Both the position numbers and the translations under genes were made by a program. From Palsa-504 sp963808315 (GTDB taxonomy: Bacteria; Actinomycetota; Actinomycetes; Streptosporangiales; Streptosporangiaceae): DNA of 64,000 nt. Under the pieces are notes generated by a model. The model was given only the letters and a program-made list of their open reading frames with translations, had not been told where the DNA came from and searched no databases. The stretch is from assembly GCA_963808315.1 (NCBI GenBank), contig CAWEFK010000031.1:4935-68934 (forward strand), in the 5' to 3' direction. Shown here in pieces: positions 43,336-52,353 of this stretch. How positions within the stretch are numbered: position 1 is the stretch's first letter; each line of letters starts with the position of its first letter.

Positions 43336-44381
43336 GCGCGCCGTCCCGGGCGGACCTGCGCGGCGCCCGTCCGGCGCCGCTGGCCGGGTGCCCGCGGGTG
43401 GACCTCGTCGTCGCGCCCACCCCACTGCATCCGGCGCCGCGGCTGTCCCGCGAGCTGGGCGTGCCGCTGGTGTTCAAACGCGATGACCTGACCGGCCGGG
43501 GCCTGGGCGGCAACAAGCTGCGCGGGCTGGAGTACCTTCTCGCCGACGCGCTCGGGCAGGGCTGTGACTGCCTGGTGACCGGCGCGGGACCGCAGTCGAA
43601 CTGGACGATGCTGGCCGCCCTGTCCTGCCTGCGCTACCAGATCGAGCCGCATGTCGTCTGCTACGGCAGCGCCGCGGCCCGCGAGGGCAACATGCGACTG
43701 CACCGGTGGCTTGGCGTGGACGTGCGCTTCACCCAGATCCCGGACCGGTCCTCGGTAGACGCGGGCATCGAGACGGTCGGGGCCGAGCTGCGCGCCGCCG
43801 GGCGGCGCCCGTACCTGGTCCCGCGAGGCGGCGCGACCCCCCTGAGCGCGCTCGGCTACGTCCGCGCGAGCGCCGAGCTCGCCACCCAGCTGCCGGAACT
43901 GGACGAGCAGCCGACCGGGTTGTGGCTGGCCACGGGTTCCTGCGGAACGCAGGCCGGGCTGCTGGCCGGCGCGGCGCTGACCGGCGCCAGGTACCGGGTG
44001 CGGGGCGTGACGGTGAGCCGGCCCGTGCTGGAATGCCAGCAGCGGGTCCGCACGCTGGCGGCCGGGGCGGCCGAGCTGGCGGCCGGGGCGGGCGAGCTGG
44101 CCGGCGGCGGGGCCGTGGCTGAGGCCGGCGGTGCGGGTGCGATCGGCGAACCTGAGGTGCTCGGCGGCTGGATCGGCCCAGGGTACGGGGTCCCGTCCGA
44201 CGAAGGGCAGGCCGCCGCGCGGCTGGTGGCGCAGGCCGAGGGGGTCTTTCTCGACCCGGCCTTCGGGGCCAAGGCGATGGCCGCGCTGATGGCCGAATGC
44301 CGCGCGGGCCGGGTCCGCGGTCCCCAGGTCTTCCTGGTGAGCGGCGGCGCCCCGACGCTGTTCGCCGGAGCCGGGCTGTGA
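43332..44381 (+). CDS. D-cysteine desulfhydrase/ACC deaminase-type PLP enzyme (XcbE1-like), 349 aa
   Basis: Fold-type II PLP protein. The PLP lysine is Lys62 in GRGLGGNKLRGLEYL, preceded by KRDDLTG. The phosphate-binding loop is SCGTQAGLLAG. GTG 43332 overlaps the lyase stop (GTGA). An Ala/Gly-rich insert (about residues 240-270) is unusual. In the bacterial CoM operon the member of this family (XcbE1) acts late and is thought to release the thiol from a cysteine adduct. Role by analogy; D-cysteine desulfhydrase activity is the alternative. Confidence 0.83.
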   Translation: MSAPSRADLRGARPAPLAGCPRVDLVVAPTPLHPAPRLSRELGVPLVFKRDDLTGRGLGGNKLRGLEYLLADALGQGCDCLVTGAGPQSNWTMLAALSCLRYQIEPHVVCYGSAAAREGNMRLHRWLGVDVRFTQIPDRSSVDAGIETVGAELRAAGRRPYLVPRGGATPLSALGYVRASAELATQLPELDEQPTGLWLATGSCGTQAGLLAGAALTGARYRVRGVTVSRPVLECQQRVRTLAAGAAELAAGAGELAGGGAVAEAGGAGAIGEPEVLGGWIGPGYGVPSDEGQAAARLVAQAEGVFLDPAFGAKAMAALMAECRAGRVRGPQVFLVSGGAPTLFAGAGL

Positions 44382-45884
44382 CCGCGCCGCCGCCCGAGGG
44401 TTACCTGGGCACCGCGGGCCGCATCACCAGCGGGCCCGCGCCCGAGCTGGTCGAGGCCGGGTACGCACTGGAGACCGGCGACGCGCCGTTGCTGCATCGC
44501 GGGCTGACCCTGGCCGACCTGGCCCACCTGGTCGAGCTAACCGACTGCGGCGTATTGCGGCCCGGCGAGGCGGCGCCGCTGTGCCGCACGCTGCTCGGGC
44601 TGCTCGACGTGCCAGCGGCCGACTTCCCGTACGACCCGGTGTACGGGGACGCGTACAACAGCCGGGAACGGGAGCTCGAGCGGACCCTCGGCCCGGCGGC
44701 CGGCCGGCTGCACCTGGGCCGGACCCGCCGGGAGGCCGGGCGGATCGCCTTCCGGCTCGTGCTGCGGGACCAACTGCTCGGCCTGCACGCCGATGTCGCC
44801 GCGTTCGCGGCCGCCGCGGCGGCTCAGGCCAGCGACCACGCCGCCACGCTGTGGGCCGACACCACCTATCTGCAGCCCGCGCAGCCGTCGACCTTCGGGC
44901 ATTACCTCGGCGGTTTCGCCGAGCAGGCGGTCCGTCACCTGGACCGGCTCGAAGCCGCTTACGGCCGGGTAGACGCGTCGCCGGCGGGTGCGGGCGGGGC
45001 GGGCGGTACCCGGCTGCCGATGGACAGGGACCGGCTGGCCCGGCGGCTCGGTTTCGGCTCGGTCGGCCCGCACACCAGGGACGCCATGTGGTCAGCCGAC
45101 GTGCTGGCCGACGCGGTGACCGCCGCGGCCCAGGCGGCCGCGACCATGAGCCAGCTGGCCAGCGACCTGGAAATCTTCGCCAGTCCCGCGTTCGGTTACC
45201 TCACCCTGGACGCGTCGCTGTGCCGGGCCAGCGTGCTGATGCCGCAAAAACGCAACCCGTATGCGCTCCCCGTGCTCCGCGGCGGGGCGGGCACGCTGAT
45301 CGGCCGGCTCACCGGGCTGCTGGCCACCGGCCTGACCCCGTCCGCGCGCACCGATAACTGGCTGTACGCCTACGGCGAGGTGGCCGGGGCGATCGGCCTG
45401 GCCGGCGCTGGTCCGGCTCGGTACCGCCGTCATCGCCGGGCTTACCGTGCACACGCAGGTCCTCGGTGAGCAGGCCGCCCGCCATTTCACCGCGGCGGCG
45501 GACCTGGCGGAGGAGTTGGCGCAGCGGTTCCGGCTCGACTACCGCACCGCCTACCGGGTGGTCGGCCGGGCCGTCGCTGTCACCATGGAACGAGGCGGCG
45601 ACGAGCTGACGGTGCCGGTGGTCCGCGCCGCCGCGCAGGAGATCACCGGAACCGCGCTGCCTATTACCGCGGATCTGCTGACCGCGGCCACCGAGCCGGT
45701 CTTGGCCGTGCTGGCCCGCGATGTGCCCGGGGGCGCGAGCCCGCGCCGGGTGCGCGAGCACGCCCGGCGGGTGCAGCGGCGCGTCGCGGCCGCCCGGCGG
45801 TGGAACGCGGACCGCCGGGCACGTATCGCCCAGGCCGAGGCGGACCTGACCGCGGCCGCGAAGGAGATCGCATGCGCGGGCTGA
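44378..45884 (+). pseudogene. Second aspartase/fumarase-superfamily lyase (XcbD1/ArgH-like), single frameshift
   Basis: From GTG 44378 (GTGA overlap) the protein shows YNSRERELERTLGPAAGRLH, LQPAQPSTFGHYL and the signature SVLMPQKRNP near residue 290. At about 45408 the frame breaks after EVAGAIGLAG. The continuation LVRLGTAVIAGLTVHTQVLG and ARHFTAAADLAEELAQRFRL runs in another frame to 45884. Removing one base restores about 501 residues, the normal argininosuccinate-lyase size. All neighbours are intact, so a sequence error is likely; a real mutation would kill the pathway. By position it corresponds to XcbD1. Confidence 0.8.
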
Positions 45885-45927
45885 CCGGGCGCGGCTCGGC
45901 GCCGGCATCGACGGAGAGCAGGTGACC

Positions 45928-46867
45928 ATGCGTATCGCGATCGGGGTCGGCGGCGAGGTCCTGGGCGCGCCGATGCCACCGCAGGACATCGTGGCCGACG
46001 TGGTGCGCGCCGAAGCCGAAGGGTTCGGCTCCGCCTGGAGCGTGCACTTCTCGCGCGGCGTCGACGCCCTGGACGTGCTGGCGGTGGCCGGCGTGCGGAC
46101 CAGCCGTATCGAGCTTGGCGTGGGGATCGTGCCGACGTATCCGCGGCACCCGCTGGCCCTCGCGCAGCAGGTGGCGACCACGCAGGCGTTCAGCGGAGGC
46201 AGGCTGACGCTCGGCGTGGGCGTCTCGCACCGGCCGGTGATCGAGAATCTCCATGGACTTGATTACACGAGCCCCGCGGCTCACATGCGTGACTACCTCT
46301 CGGTGCTCGTGCCGCTGCTCCGCGAGGGCAGCGTCCGCCACCGTGGCGAGTTCTACCAGGTCGACGGGGGATTCGTGGTGCCAGGCACCAGCCCGGTGCC
46401 GGTGCTGGTCGGCGCGCTCTCGCCGTTGATGGTGCAGGCCGCGGGAGAACTGGCCGACGGCGTGGTGACCTGGCTGGCCGGCCCGCGCAGCCTGGGAGAG
46501 CAGATCGTCCCCGCGGCTGCATGCGGCGGCCGCCGGGCGGCCGGCGCCCCGGCTCGTGGCGGCGCTGCCGGTGGCGGTCTGCGCCGACGCCGGCCTCGCC
46601 AGGCGCGCCGCCGACGAGATCTTCGCCCGCTACGCGGGGTTCGACAACTACCGCAGGCTGCTTGACCGCGAGGGCGTGTCCGCACCGGGCGGCGTCGCCG
46701 TCGTGGGGAACGAATCCGACATCGAGGCGCAGATCAGCGGACTATCCGACCTCGGGGTGACCGAACTGTGGCCCATCGTCTTCCCTGTGGGCGACGACGA
46801 CGCCGCCGGCAGCCGGCGGCGGACCCGGGCCCTGCTCGCGAACCTCACTGCCGGCAGCCTTCGGTAA
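45928..46867 (+). pseudogene. Luciferase-like (F420/FMN type) oxidoreductase, single frameshift
   Basis: ATG 45928 gives MRIAIGVGGEVLGAPMPPQD, then ELGVGIVPTYPRHPLALAQQ, LTLGVGVSHRPVIE and VPVLVGALSPLMVQAAGELA, all of the LLM-class flavin/F420 TIM barrel. Near 46510 the frame shifts by one base. VAALPVAVCADAGLARRAAD and FARYAGFDNYRRLLD continue in another frame to 46867. Corrected, it has about 313 residues, as in F420-dependent dehydrogenases. It lies 43 nt after the lyase and may oxidise a hydroxyalkyl intermediate; inference. Confidence 0.78.
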
Positions 46868-47238
46868 GCGGCCAGGGCCAGGTCGCCTCCTGGCGGTTCT
46901 GCGGGGCGATGACGCGCGCACCACCCGCCGTTCGGGAAAAAATAAGCCCTTAAATACCGAACGGCCCGGCGGCTGGACGGCCGCCCGCGCGGCCTCTTCT
47001 CCGCGATGATCTCGCCGCGGGCGAAGATCTCGCCGCCCCAGACCCCGTGGGGTTCGAGTCGTTCGACCGCGCCGGCCAGGCAGGCCCGGCGCATCGGGCA
47101 GGGCTGGCAGTGGGCCTTGGCGAGCTGCAGCTCGTCCGGCCGGTCCGAGAACCACAGCTGCGGGTTCTCGCGGTGGCACGGCAGCGCATCATCCAGGGCC
47201 CTTGCCTGGGTGGTCAGCGAGACCAGGGAACTGGGCAT
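46648..47238 (-). CDS. WhiB-family Fe-S regulator, 196-aa frame with an atypical tail
   Basis: The first 90 residues are a normal Wbl protein: Cys in ALPCHRENPQLWF, then AHCQPCPMRRACLAG (the four Fe-S cysteines), GVWGGE and a basic RPRGRP hook. Usual members end there, near 46960. Here the frame continues 100 residues, 220 nt of it antisense to the luciferase-like gene's end, with no similarity. An indel near 46970 probably removed the native stop. Wbl proteins are redox or stress regulators working with the primary sigma factor. Confidence 0.75.
   Translation of the reverse strand: MPSSLVSLTTQARALDDALPCHRENPQLWFSDRPDELQLAKAHCQPCPMRRACLAGAVERLEPHGVWGGEIFARGEIIAEKRPRGRPSSRRAVRYLRAYFFPNGGWCARHRPAEPPGGDLALAAYRRLPAVRFASRARVRRRLPAASSSPTGKTMGHSSVTPRSDSPLICASMSDSFPTTATPPGADTPSRSSSLR
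46927..46965. terminator. Inverted repeat between converging genes
   Basis: GCCGTTCGG and CCGAACGGC are perfect 9-bp arms around 21 nt. On the minus strand the loop carries TTATTTTTT. It could end transcription of the CoM-type operon or of the WhiB gene, though the T run is inside the loop rather than after the stem. Confidence 0.35.
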
Positions 47239-47465
47239 GACCCGCTACCGCCCGATGCCCGGGCCGCGATGGCGCTTGGGCCGCCGGAGCTGTTTCATGT
47301 GAGGCCTCCCTACCGATAGACGTGCCGCCGGCGCGGTTGTCATCGACGCCGGCCAGGGCTGTTCGCCGAAGGTACCGACGGCCTGGCCCGCGGGGCGTCA
47401 CCCGAAAGTGGACCTGTCGGGTGGAATCTTCCGCGGCCGCGTCGGCACGGAAGTGCCGTCACAGG

Positions 47466-49928
47466 TCAGTCGGGTTCCCGGGTTGGCAGCGACCAGGCCT
47501 TACGGAACCCGGTGACCATTCGCCAGGCGAGGTGGGTATCGAGGGCGAAGGCGTTGCGCGCGGCGGCTAGCGCGTCGAAACTGCCGGGTCCAGGGGTTGG
47601 GCCGGTGGCCTCGATCATGGCGTCGTGGTTGATCCGGTCGGTGAATATCTCATGCAAGGTGGCGCAGAAGTAGCAGTAGGCGGCGAAGTCGAGCCGCAGG
47701 GCGCGGACCGCGGCTGGTTCTCGCGGGCCGGGCCTGGTCAGGAGGTCGACGGTGTCGATGACCGGCTGGCCGAGGTCGAGAGCCTGGCGGACCTGGAACA
47801 GGGATTCATGCAGGTCCTTCGCGCTCGCCCTGGTGACGCTGCCGATGACCTGGCCGACCGCACGCAGCTTGCGCCGCATCTCGTCCTGGATGACCGCCGT
47901 CGAGATGGCGGCGAGCGTAGGCGGTGGTGGCGGCGGGAGGTCGGGGAGCAGGGCCAGGTAAGCCGTCGAGTCCGTGAAGCCGTCGTCGATGAGATCTACC
48001 GCTGGGTCAGGTGCGGGCAAGGTGAGCTTGGTCGCGGCCCGGACCACCTGGCGGGCGGCGCGGATGACATCACGGGCCAGCCCTCCGGCCAGGCAGTGGC
48101 ACAGCGCCACGTAGGGCTCGGACAGGCCGATGACCCTGCGGTACAACAGCCGACGCGACTCCAGGTAGCTGAGCGGGCCGACCTGGATGATCTCGTCGAA
48201 GGAACTGTCGAAGGCGTCGCGCAGCGGCAGCCCGCGCCGTTCGAAGGCGGTGAGGGCGTCATCGGATACCGAGACCATAAAATACAGATGGGGAATGCCG
48301 AAAATCCCCTTGATCTCGTTGAGGAAACGCTCGGCTTGCTCCGCTGATCCGATTTTATCGAGCTCGTCCACGCCGATGAAAACCTTGCCGTCGTGCTCGT
48401 GCACGTCGGCCGCGACGTCGCGGGCGAAGTTCCGGAACTCATCCACGATCTCCGGGTAGCTGAGCGGCTGCTCGACTCGGGCGATGCTGCGCGCGTACTG
48501 GCCGCTAGAACCGCCTCCGGGCAGGTTGAGCGATCCGGACCATCCCGAGGTGAAGGTCTGCAGGTAACGGACCCGGGCCAGATGCTTGCGGGCGGCCGTC
48601 GCCAGCGACGCCTCATCCCGGCCGCGCGCTTGCCGGGCCCACCTCCTGATGCGCGACGCCGACGACCAGGCGAAGGTCAGCACCCCGACGCCGATCAGGG
48701 CGATGGCCGCGTACTCTACCCACGCCGGCGGGACCGACAGCTTTCCCGCGACAGCATGCTTCCAGTACAACAGGGCCGCCGCGGGACCGCCGAACAGCAC
48801 CGCCCGCCCGACCAGGGCGGGCAGCAGCCATATCGTCCGGCGAAGCCAGAACGCGCCGAGGACGACGCGCGGGATGGCCTCGGCCTGCCTGTCGTGCATG
48901 CTGGTAATCGAACGGCAGAATGCCGCGAACAGGTGCAGCACGAAATCCCTCGCCGCGTAGTCCACGGGCGCGGCCACCAGGCACCGCAGGTCTGTTCTCG
49001 GTCGGCGCGGCAAGCTGTAGCCCCGCAGCCAGGACCAGTCAAAGCCGGTGCTCTCGGCCTTCTCCGCGGAACCCGGGTCGCAGTATTCGCGGATGAGCAT
49101 CGATTTCCCCGAGCCGCGCGGCCCGGCCACGCCGATGCTGGCTCCGTCGAATCGGTCGAGCAACCCGTTGAGCTCGTCCGCGACGCCGGTGGGGATCCGG
49201 TTGATGCTGTCATAGACCTCGCTTAGTCCGGGGGTGCCGGCCACCGAGTACTCGGGACCGAACCTGTCCTGCCGCACCGTGTTGATGACGGTGCGGACCT
49301 GGGCCAGCATCTCGGTGCCGCCGATCGCCACCATCAGCTGGAGCCGGGCCGCCTCGGCACCCCCGCCGCCCACCCGCACGGCGCCATCCCGCCTGGTACC
49401 GGGCCACCCGATGCGGGAGCGTGACGGCCCGACCAGCCAAGACAGGTCGCTGTCGCCGGTGATGAACAGCGGGGCCGCCCACATCAGCCCGGCCACGGCG
49501 AGCACCGCCGCGCCGGCTTCGGCCAGTGTCAGCATCGGATGCCAGGCGGTCGAGCTCGCCACGCCGGCCACCGTCATCAGCACGCCGGTGATCGTCCCGC
49601 TCAGCCGGATCCGGCGAGCCAGGTCAAGCGGATCCCGGGCCGGTCCGTGCGTTAGCTGCGGGGGACCGGTGTCCACGGCATCCTGGGCCACGGCGTCGGT
49701 GTACGCGGCGAACTCCTGGGGCGCGGCGTTCAGAACCCTCGCAGCGCCGCCGACCATCTCGTTGCGCACCATGACGGCGGAGATGCCGAACTCATCGAAG
49801 GCGCTGCGGACCTCCGGCTCGCGCAGCGCCTCGTCCAGGGCGTGCATGTACATGCCGAAGAGCGCCGGGTCTTCCCAGAGGGGATTGGTCCGGGTCCGAC
49901 GGGCCGCCGTCCCACCCGGCTCGGTCAT
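47466..49928 (-). CDS. Large membrane P-loop NTPase (KAP/STAND-like), 820 aa
   Basis: The N-terminal 100 residues are helical. Two spans lie at about 112-155 and two at about 365-420. Walker A GPRGSGKS is at 269-276 and Walker B VFIGVDELDKI at about 517 (Asp521), so the membrane pair is inserted inside the NTPase domain, as in KAP-family proteins. A helical C-terminal part with a Pro-rich segment (LPDLPPPPPPT) follows. KAP NTPases organise membrane complexes, and some act in phage defence. No toxin or nuclease partner is adjacent, so the role is open. Confidence 0.8.
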   Translation of the reverse strand: MTEPGGTAARRTRTNPLWEDPALFGMYMHALDEALREPEVRSAFDEFGISAVMVRNEMVGGAARVLNAAPQEFAAYTDAVAQDAVDTGPPQLTHGPARDPLDLARRIRLSGTITGVLMTVAGVASSTAWHPMLTLAEAGAAVLAVAGLMWAAPLFITGDSDLSWLVGPSRSRIGWPGTRRDGAVRVGGGGAEAARLQLMVAIGGTEMLAQVRTVINTVRQDRFGPEYSVAGTPGLSEVYDSINRIPTGVADELNGLLDRFDGASIGVAGPRGSGKSMLIREYCDPGSAEKAESTGFDWSWLRGYSLPRRPRTDLRCLVAAPVDYAARDFVLHLFAAFCRSITSMHDRQAEAIPRVVLGAFWLRRTIWLLPALVGRAVLFGGPAAALLYWKHAVAGKLSVPPAWVEYAAIALIGVGVLTFAWSSASRIRRWARQARGRDEASLATAARKHLARVRYLQTFTSGWSGSLNLPGGGSSGQYARSIARVEQPLSYPEIVDEFRNFARDVAADVHEHDGKVFIGVDELDKIGSAEQAERFLNEIKGIFGIPHLYFMVSVSDDALTAFERRGLPLRDAFDSSFDEIIQVGPLSYLESRRLLYRRVIGLSEPYVALCHCLAGGLARDVIRAARQVVRAATKLTLPAPDPAVDLIDDGFTDSTAYLALLPDLPPPPPPTLAAISTAVIQDEMRRKLRAVGQVIGSVTRASAKDLHESLFQVRQALDLGQPVIDTVDLLTRPGPREPAAVRALRLDFAAYCYFCATLHEIFTDRINHDAMIEATGPTPGPGSFDALAAARNAFALDTHLAWRMVTGFRKAWSLPTREPD

Positions 49929-50071
49929 GACAGCACCTCGATGAGTACGCGGATGTTACCGGTCCATTGTCGCGGTTAGGGCGCCTTACTGTAACGGGCA
50001 GTGAACCGGCGACCGATCCGGTACCGTGGGCCGCCGTATCTGCTGGACTTGCGACCCCGCACACTGAAGCC

Positions 50072-50809
50072 ATGACCACGCCGACCCTGGGTGCCGCAGG
50101 CACCTGCCCGTTCACCATTGACCAGCCGGTCATGCGGCAGCGATGGGAACGGCTGACGTTCCTGCACTGGCCGTTCGAGCCCGCCGCCGTGCAGCGGCTG
50201 CTGCCCGACGGCCTGCAGGTCGAGACCTGCGACGGTGCGGCGTGGGTGGGCCTCGTGCCGTTCTATATGCGGGTGGCCACGCCAGGCGGCCAGCGGGTGC
50301 CCTGGGTGTCCAACTTCTGCGAAACGAACGTCCGCACCTACGTCCGCGACCATGCGGGGCGATCCGGCATCTGGTTCTTCTCCCTGGACGCGTCCCGCCT
50401 GGGTGCGGTGGTTACCGCGCGGGCCACGCCCTACCGCCTGCCGTACTTCTGGTCGTCGATGCGGCTCGGCGAACGCGGCGACGAGATCGCCTACCTGTCT
50501 CGCCGCCGCTGGCCCGGCCCGCGGCCTGCCACCTCCCGCGTCCGTATCGGCATCGGCGCGCCGATCGCCCCGGCCGACGTCACCGCACTCGAGCACTTCC
50601 TGACCGCCCGCTGGATGCTGTTCAGCGTCACCGGCGGCCGGCTGGTCTCCGCCCGCGCCTGCCACCAGCCCTGGCCCCTGTACCGCGGTCACGCCCAGGT
50701 CCTGGAGGACCACCTGCTCACCACGGCCGGCCTGCCGGCCCCCGAGGGCGAGCCGCTGGTGCACTACTCGCCCGGCGTCGACGTCGCCATTGGCCGCCCC
50801 GAACGCTAA
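50072..50809 (+). CDS. DUF2071 (YqjF-like) protein, 245 aa
   Basis: RQRWERLTFLHWPFEPAAVQ and LVPFYMR, then FCETNVRTYVRD and GIWFFSLDASRLGAVVTARA, define the DUF2071 family of unknown function, related to acetoacetate-decarboxylase-like barrels. ATG 50072 is the first Met before similarity begins. It converges on the LysR gene; the stops overlap. Soluble, no signal peptide. Confidence 0.87.
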   Translation: MTTPTLGAAGTCPFTIDQPVMRQRWERLTFLHWPFEPAAVQRLLPDGLQVETCDGAAWVGLVPFYMRVATPGGQRVPWVSNFCETNVRTYVRDHAGRSGIWFFSLDASRLGAVVTARATPYRLPYFWSSMRLGERGDEIAYLSRRRWPGPRPATSRVRIGIGAPIAPADVTALEHFLTARWMLFSVTGGRLVSARACHQPWPLYRGHAQVLEDHLLTTAGLPAPEGEPLVHYSPGVDVAIGRPER

Positions 50810-51705
50810 AGCTCCTGGAGCAGCCGGAGCACGAGGGCCAGCGGCGGCCAGGCGGAACGGCCCCGGCGGGTTACGGCGAAGGGTCGCTGCGTCACGTCCG
50901 GCTGGCCAAGCGGCCGCAGCGCCACGCCGCGGCGCACCGGCCGCCCGGCGGGCAGCAGCCCGATGCCCAGGCCGGCCAGGATCATGTCCTGCACCAGTTC
51001 CAGGCTGTCCACGCGGTGCATGATCCGCGGCTGGAAGCCGGCCAGCGAGGCCAGGGTGCGGACCACCTCCTCGTCACCGCTGTTCCGTGAGTTGACGATC
51101 CAGTCGCGATCGGCGAACCGGCGGAAGACCTCGAGCGCGGTCCCGGCCACGCGGCCCTGGGCGGTCGGCGTGCCGAGGCTCCACTGCCTGCCACCCAGCG
51201 GCTGGGTGACCAGGCTGAGGTCGAACCGAGCCGGGGCCAGGTTGTAGTCGTAGGTCAGGGCCAGGTCGACCGTGTCGTCGGTGAGCAAGCCGAGCGCCTC
51301 ATCGGGTTCGTACTCGTTGATGGCCAGCACGACGGCCGTATGCCGTTCGGCCAGGATCCGGACGACGGGCAGTACGAACTCGCGCACGGCCGTGGCGAAC
51401 GTCGCCACCCGGACGGTCCCGGCCGGCGTCGCCGCCGGGTCCAGATCCAGGCGGGCGGCCTCCAGGGCGGCCAGGATCGTGACGGCGTGGCCCGCCAGCC
51501 GCTGTCCGGCCGGGGTCAGCCGCACCCGCCGCCCGTGCGGCTCTATCAGCGGGCTGCCCGCCTCCCGCGCCAGCGCCGCGAGCTGCTGAGAGACGGTGGA
51601 GGTGGTGACGTGCATGCTTTCGCCGACCTCCCGCATGGAACCGAGGCGGGATAGCTCAAGCAGCAGCTCGAGACGGCGTGGGTCCACTCCTTGATCATTC
51701 ATCAT
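50806..51705 (-). CDS. LysR-family transcriptional regulator, 299 aa
   Basis: Winged helix RRLELLLELSRLGSMREVGE and HVTTSTVSQQLAALAREAG, followed by a substrate-binding domain of normal length. It is divergent from the start of an EamA-type transporter 67 nt away, a frequent actinobacterial pairing in which the LysR protein controls metabolite export. The transporter itself is cut off by the contig junction. Confidence 0.9.
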   Translation of the reverse strand: MMNDQGVDPRRLELLLELSRLGSMREVGESMHVTTSTVSQQLAALAREAGSPLIEPHGRRVRLTPAGQRLAGHAVTILAALEAARLDLDPAATPAGTVRVATFATAVREFVLPVVRILAERHTAVVLAINEYEPDEALGLLTDDTVDLALTYDYNLAPARFDLSLVTQPLGGRQWSLGTPTAQGRVAGTALEVFRRFADRDWIVNSRNSGDEEVVRTLASLAGFQPRIMHRVDSLELVQDMILAGLGIGLLPAGRPVRRGVALRPLGQPDVTQRPFAVTRRGRSAWPPLALVLRLLQEL

Positions 51706-51771
51706 TCGTGAACGGTATGTCTATAAAAATCACGTGGACACGGACGATCCCGGTGACGTGTACTGACGGTC

Positions 51772-51867
51772 ATGGTCAGCATCGCGGCGGCGCCCCGCAC
51801 CTCAGCCCGTCCTGGCACCTTGATGGCGCTGGGCTCGATGAGCTGCATCCAGCTCGGCCTGGCGCTG
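51772..51867 (+). pseudogene. 5' end of an EamA/DMT transporter gene, cut by the junction
   Basis: ATG 51772 opens PRTSARPGTLMALGSMSCIQ and LGLAL, the first membrane span of RhtA/EamA exporters usually divergent from LysR genes in actinobacteria. After about 32 residues the frame becomes Arg-rich nonsense, exactly where acidobacterial-type coding begins in another frame. The rest of the gene is absent. Confidence 0.6.
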
Positions 51868-51885
51868 CAGCGGCGGGCACAACGG
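51855..51885. other. Junction between actinobacterial and acidobacterial sequence
   Basis: Left of about 51,865 the reading frame of an EamA transporter and high GC third positions; right of it a DUF1844 protein frame with lower GC. No insertion sequence, tRNA or integrase marks the point. Read as a chimeric contig join. Confidence 0.65.
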
Positions 51886-52349
51886 CGCCTACGCCGGAAA
51901 CAGTGCAGGCGGAGACACCGGCCGGGATGGGGGATCCGGGAGGAGAAGCACCGCCTCCACCACCGACTGCCGCGGAGCAGCAGCAACAAGCTGACGCTTA
52001 CAAGAAATCTGCGACCGAGATGGACCGGCGAGCGGAACTCGGCGGGCACTCCGCGCGCGACCTGGAGATGACCTTTGAGCGGTTCCTGGCGTCGATGTAC
52101 ATGACTGCGATGCTGCAGCTCGGGCTGATGCATGAGCAAGGGGGCCAGCCGCGGCCGGACCTGATTGCCGCGCGGCAGACCATCGACACGATTGCACTCA
52201 TCAACGACAAAACCAAGGGCAACCTGACGCAGAGCGAATCAGAGTTCCTGCAGAATTGCCTTTACGAGGTGCGGATGGCATACGTGGAAGTGACGAACAC
52301 GCTGGCGCACCCGCCGCAAGCCCCAAGCGGGGGCGGGGTAATCCGCTGA
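51864..52349 (+). CDS. DUF1844 protein, 5' end missing
   Basis: Ala/Pro-rich linker, then DLEMTFERFLASMYMTAMLQ and LGLMHEQGGQPRPDLIAARQ, TIDTIALINDKTKGNLTQSE. This DUF1844 domain is common in Acidobacteriota and Deltaproteobacteria. The native start is lost at the junction; the present frame reads back into actinobacterial DNA. Function unknown. It precedes the PhnP-like gene by 4 nt. Confidence 0.75.
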   Translation, partial: AAAAGTTAPTPETVQAETPAGMGDPGGEAPPPPPTAAEQQQQADAYKKSATEMDRRAELGGHSARDLEMTFERFLASMYMTAMLQLGLMHEQGGQPRPDLIAARQTIDTIALINDKTKGNLTQSESEFLQNCLYEVRMAYVEVTNTLAHPPQAPSGGGVIR

Positions 52350-52353
52350 CCGC

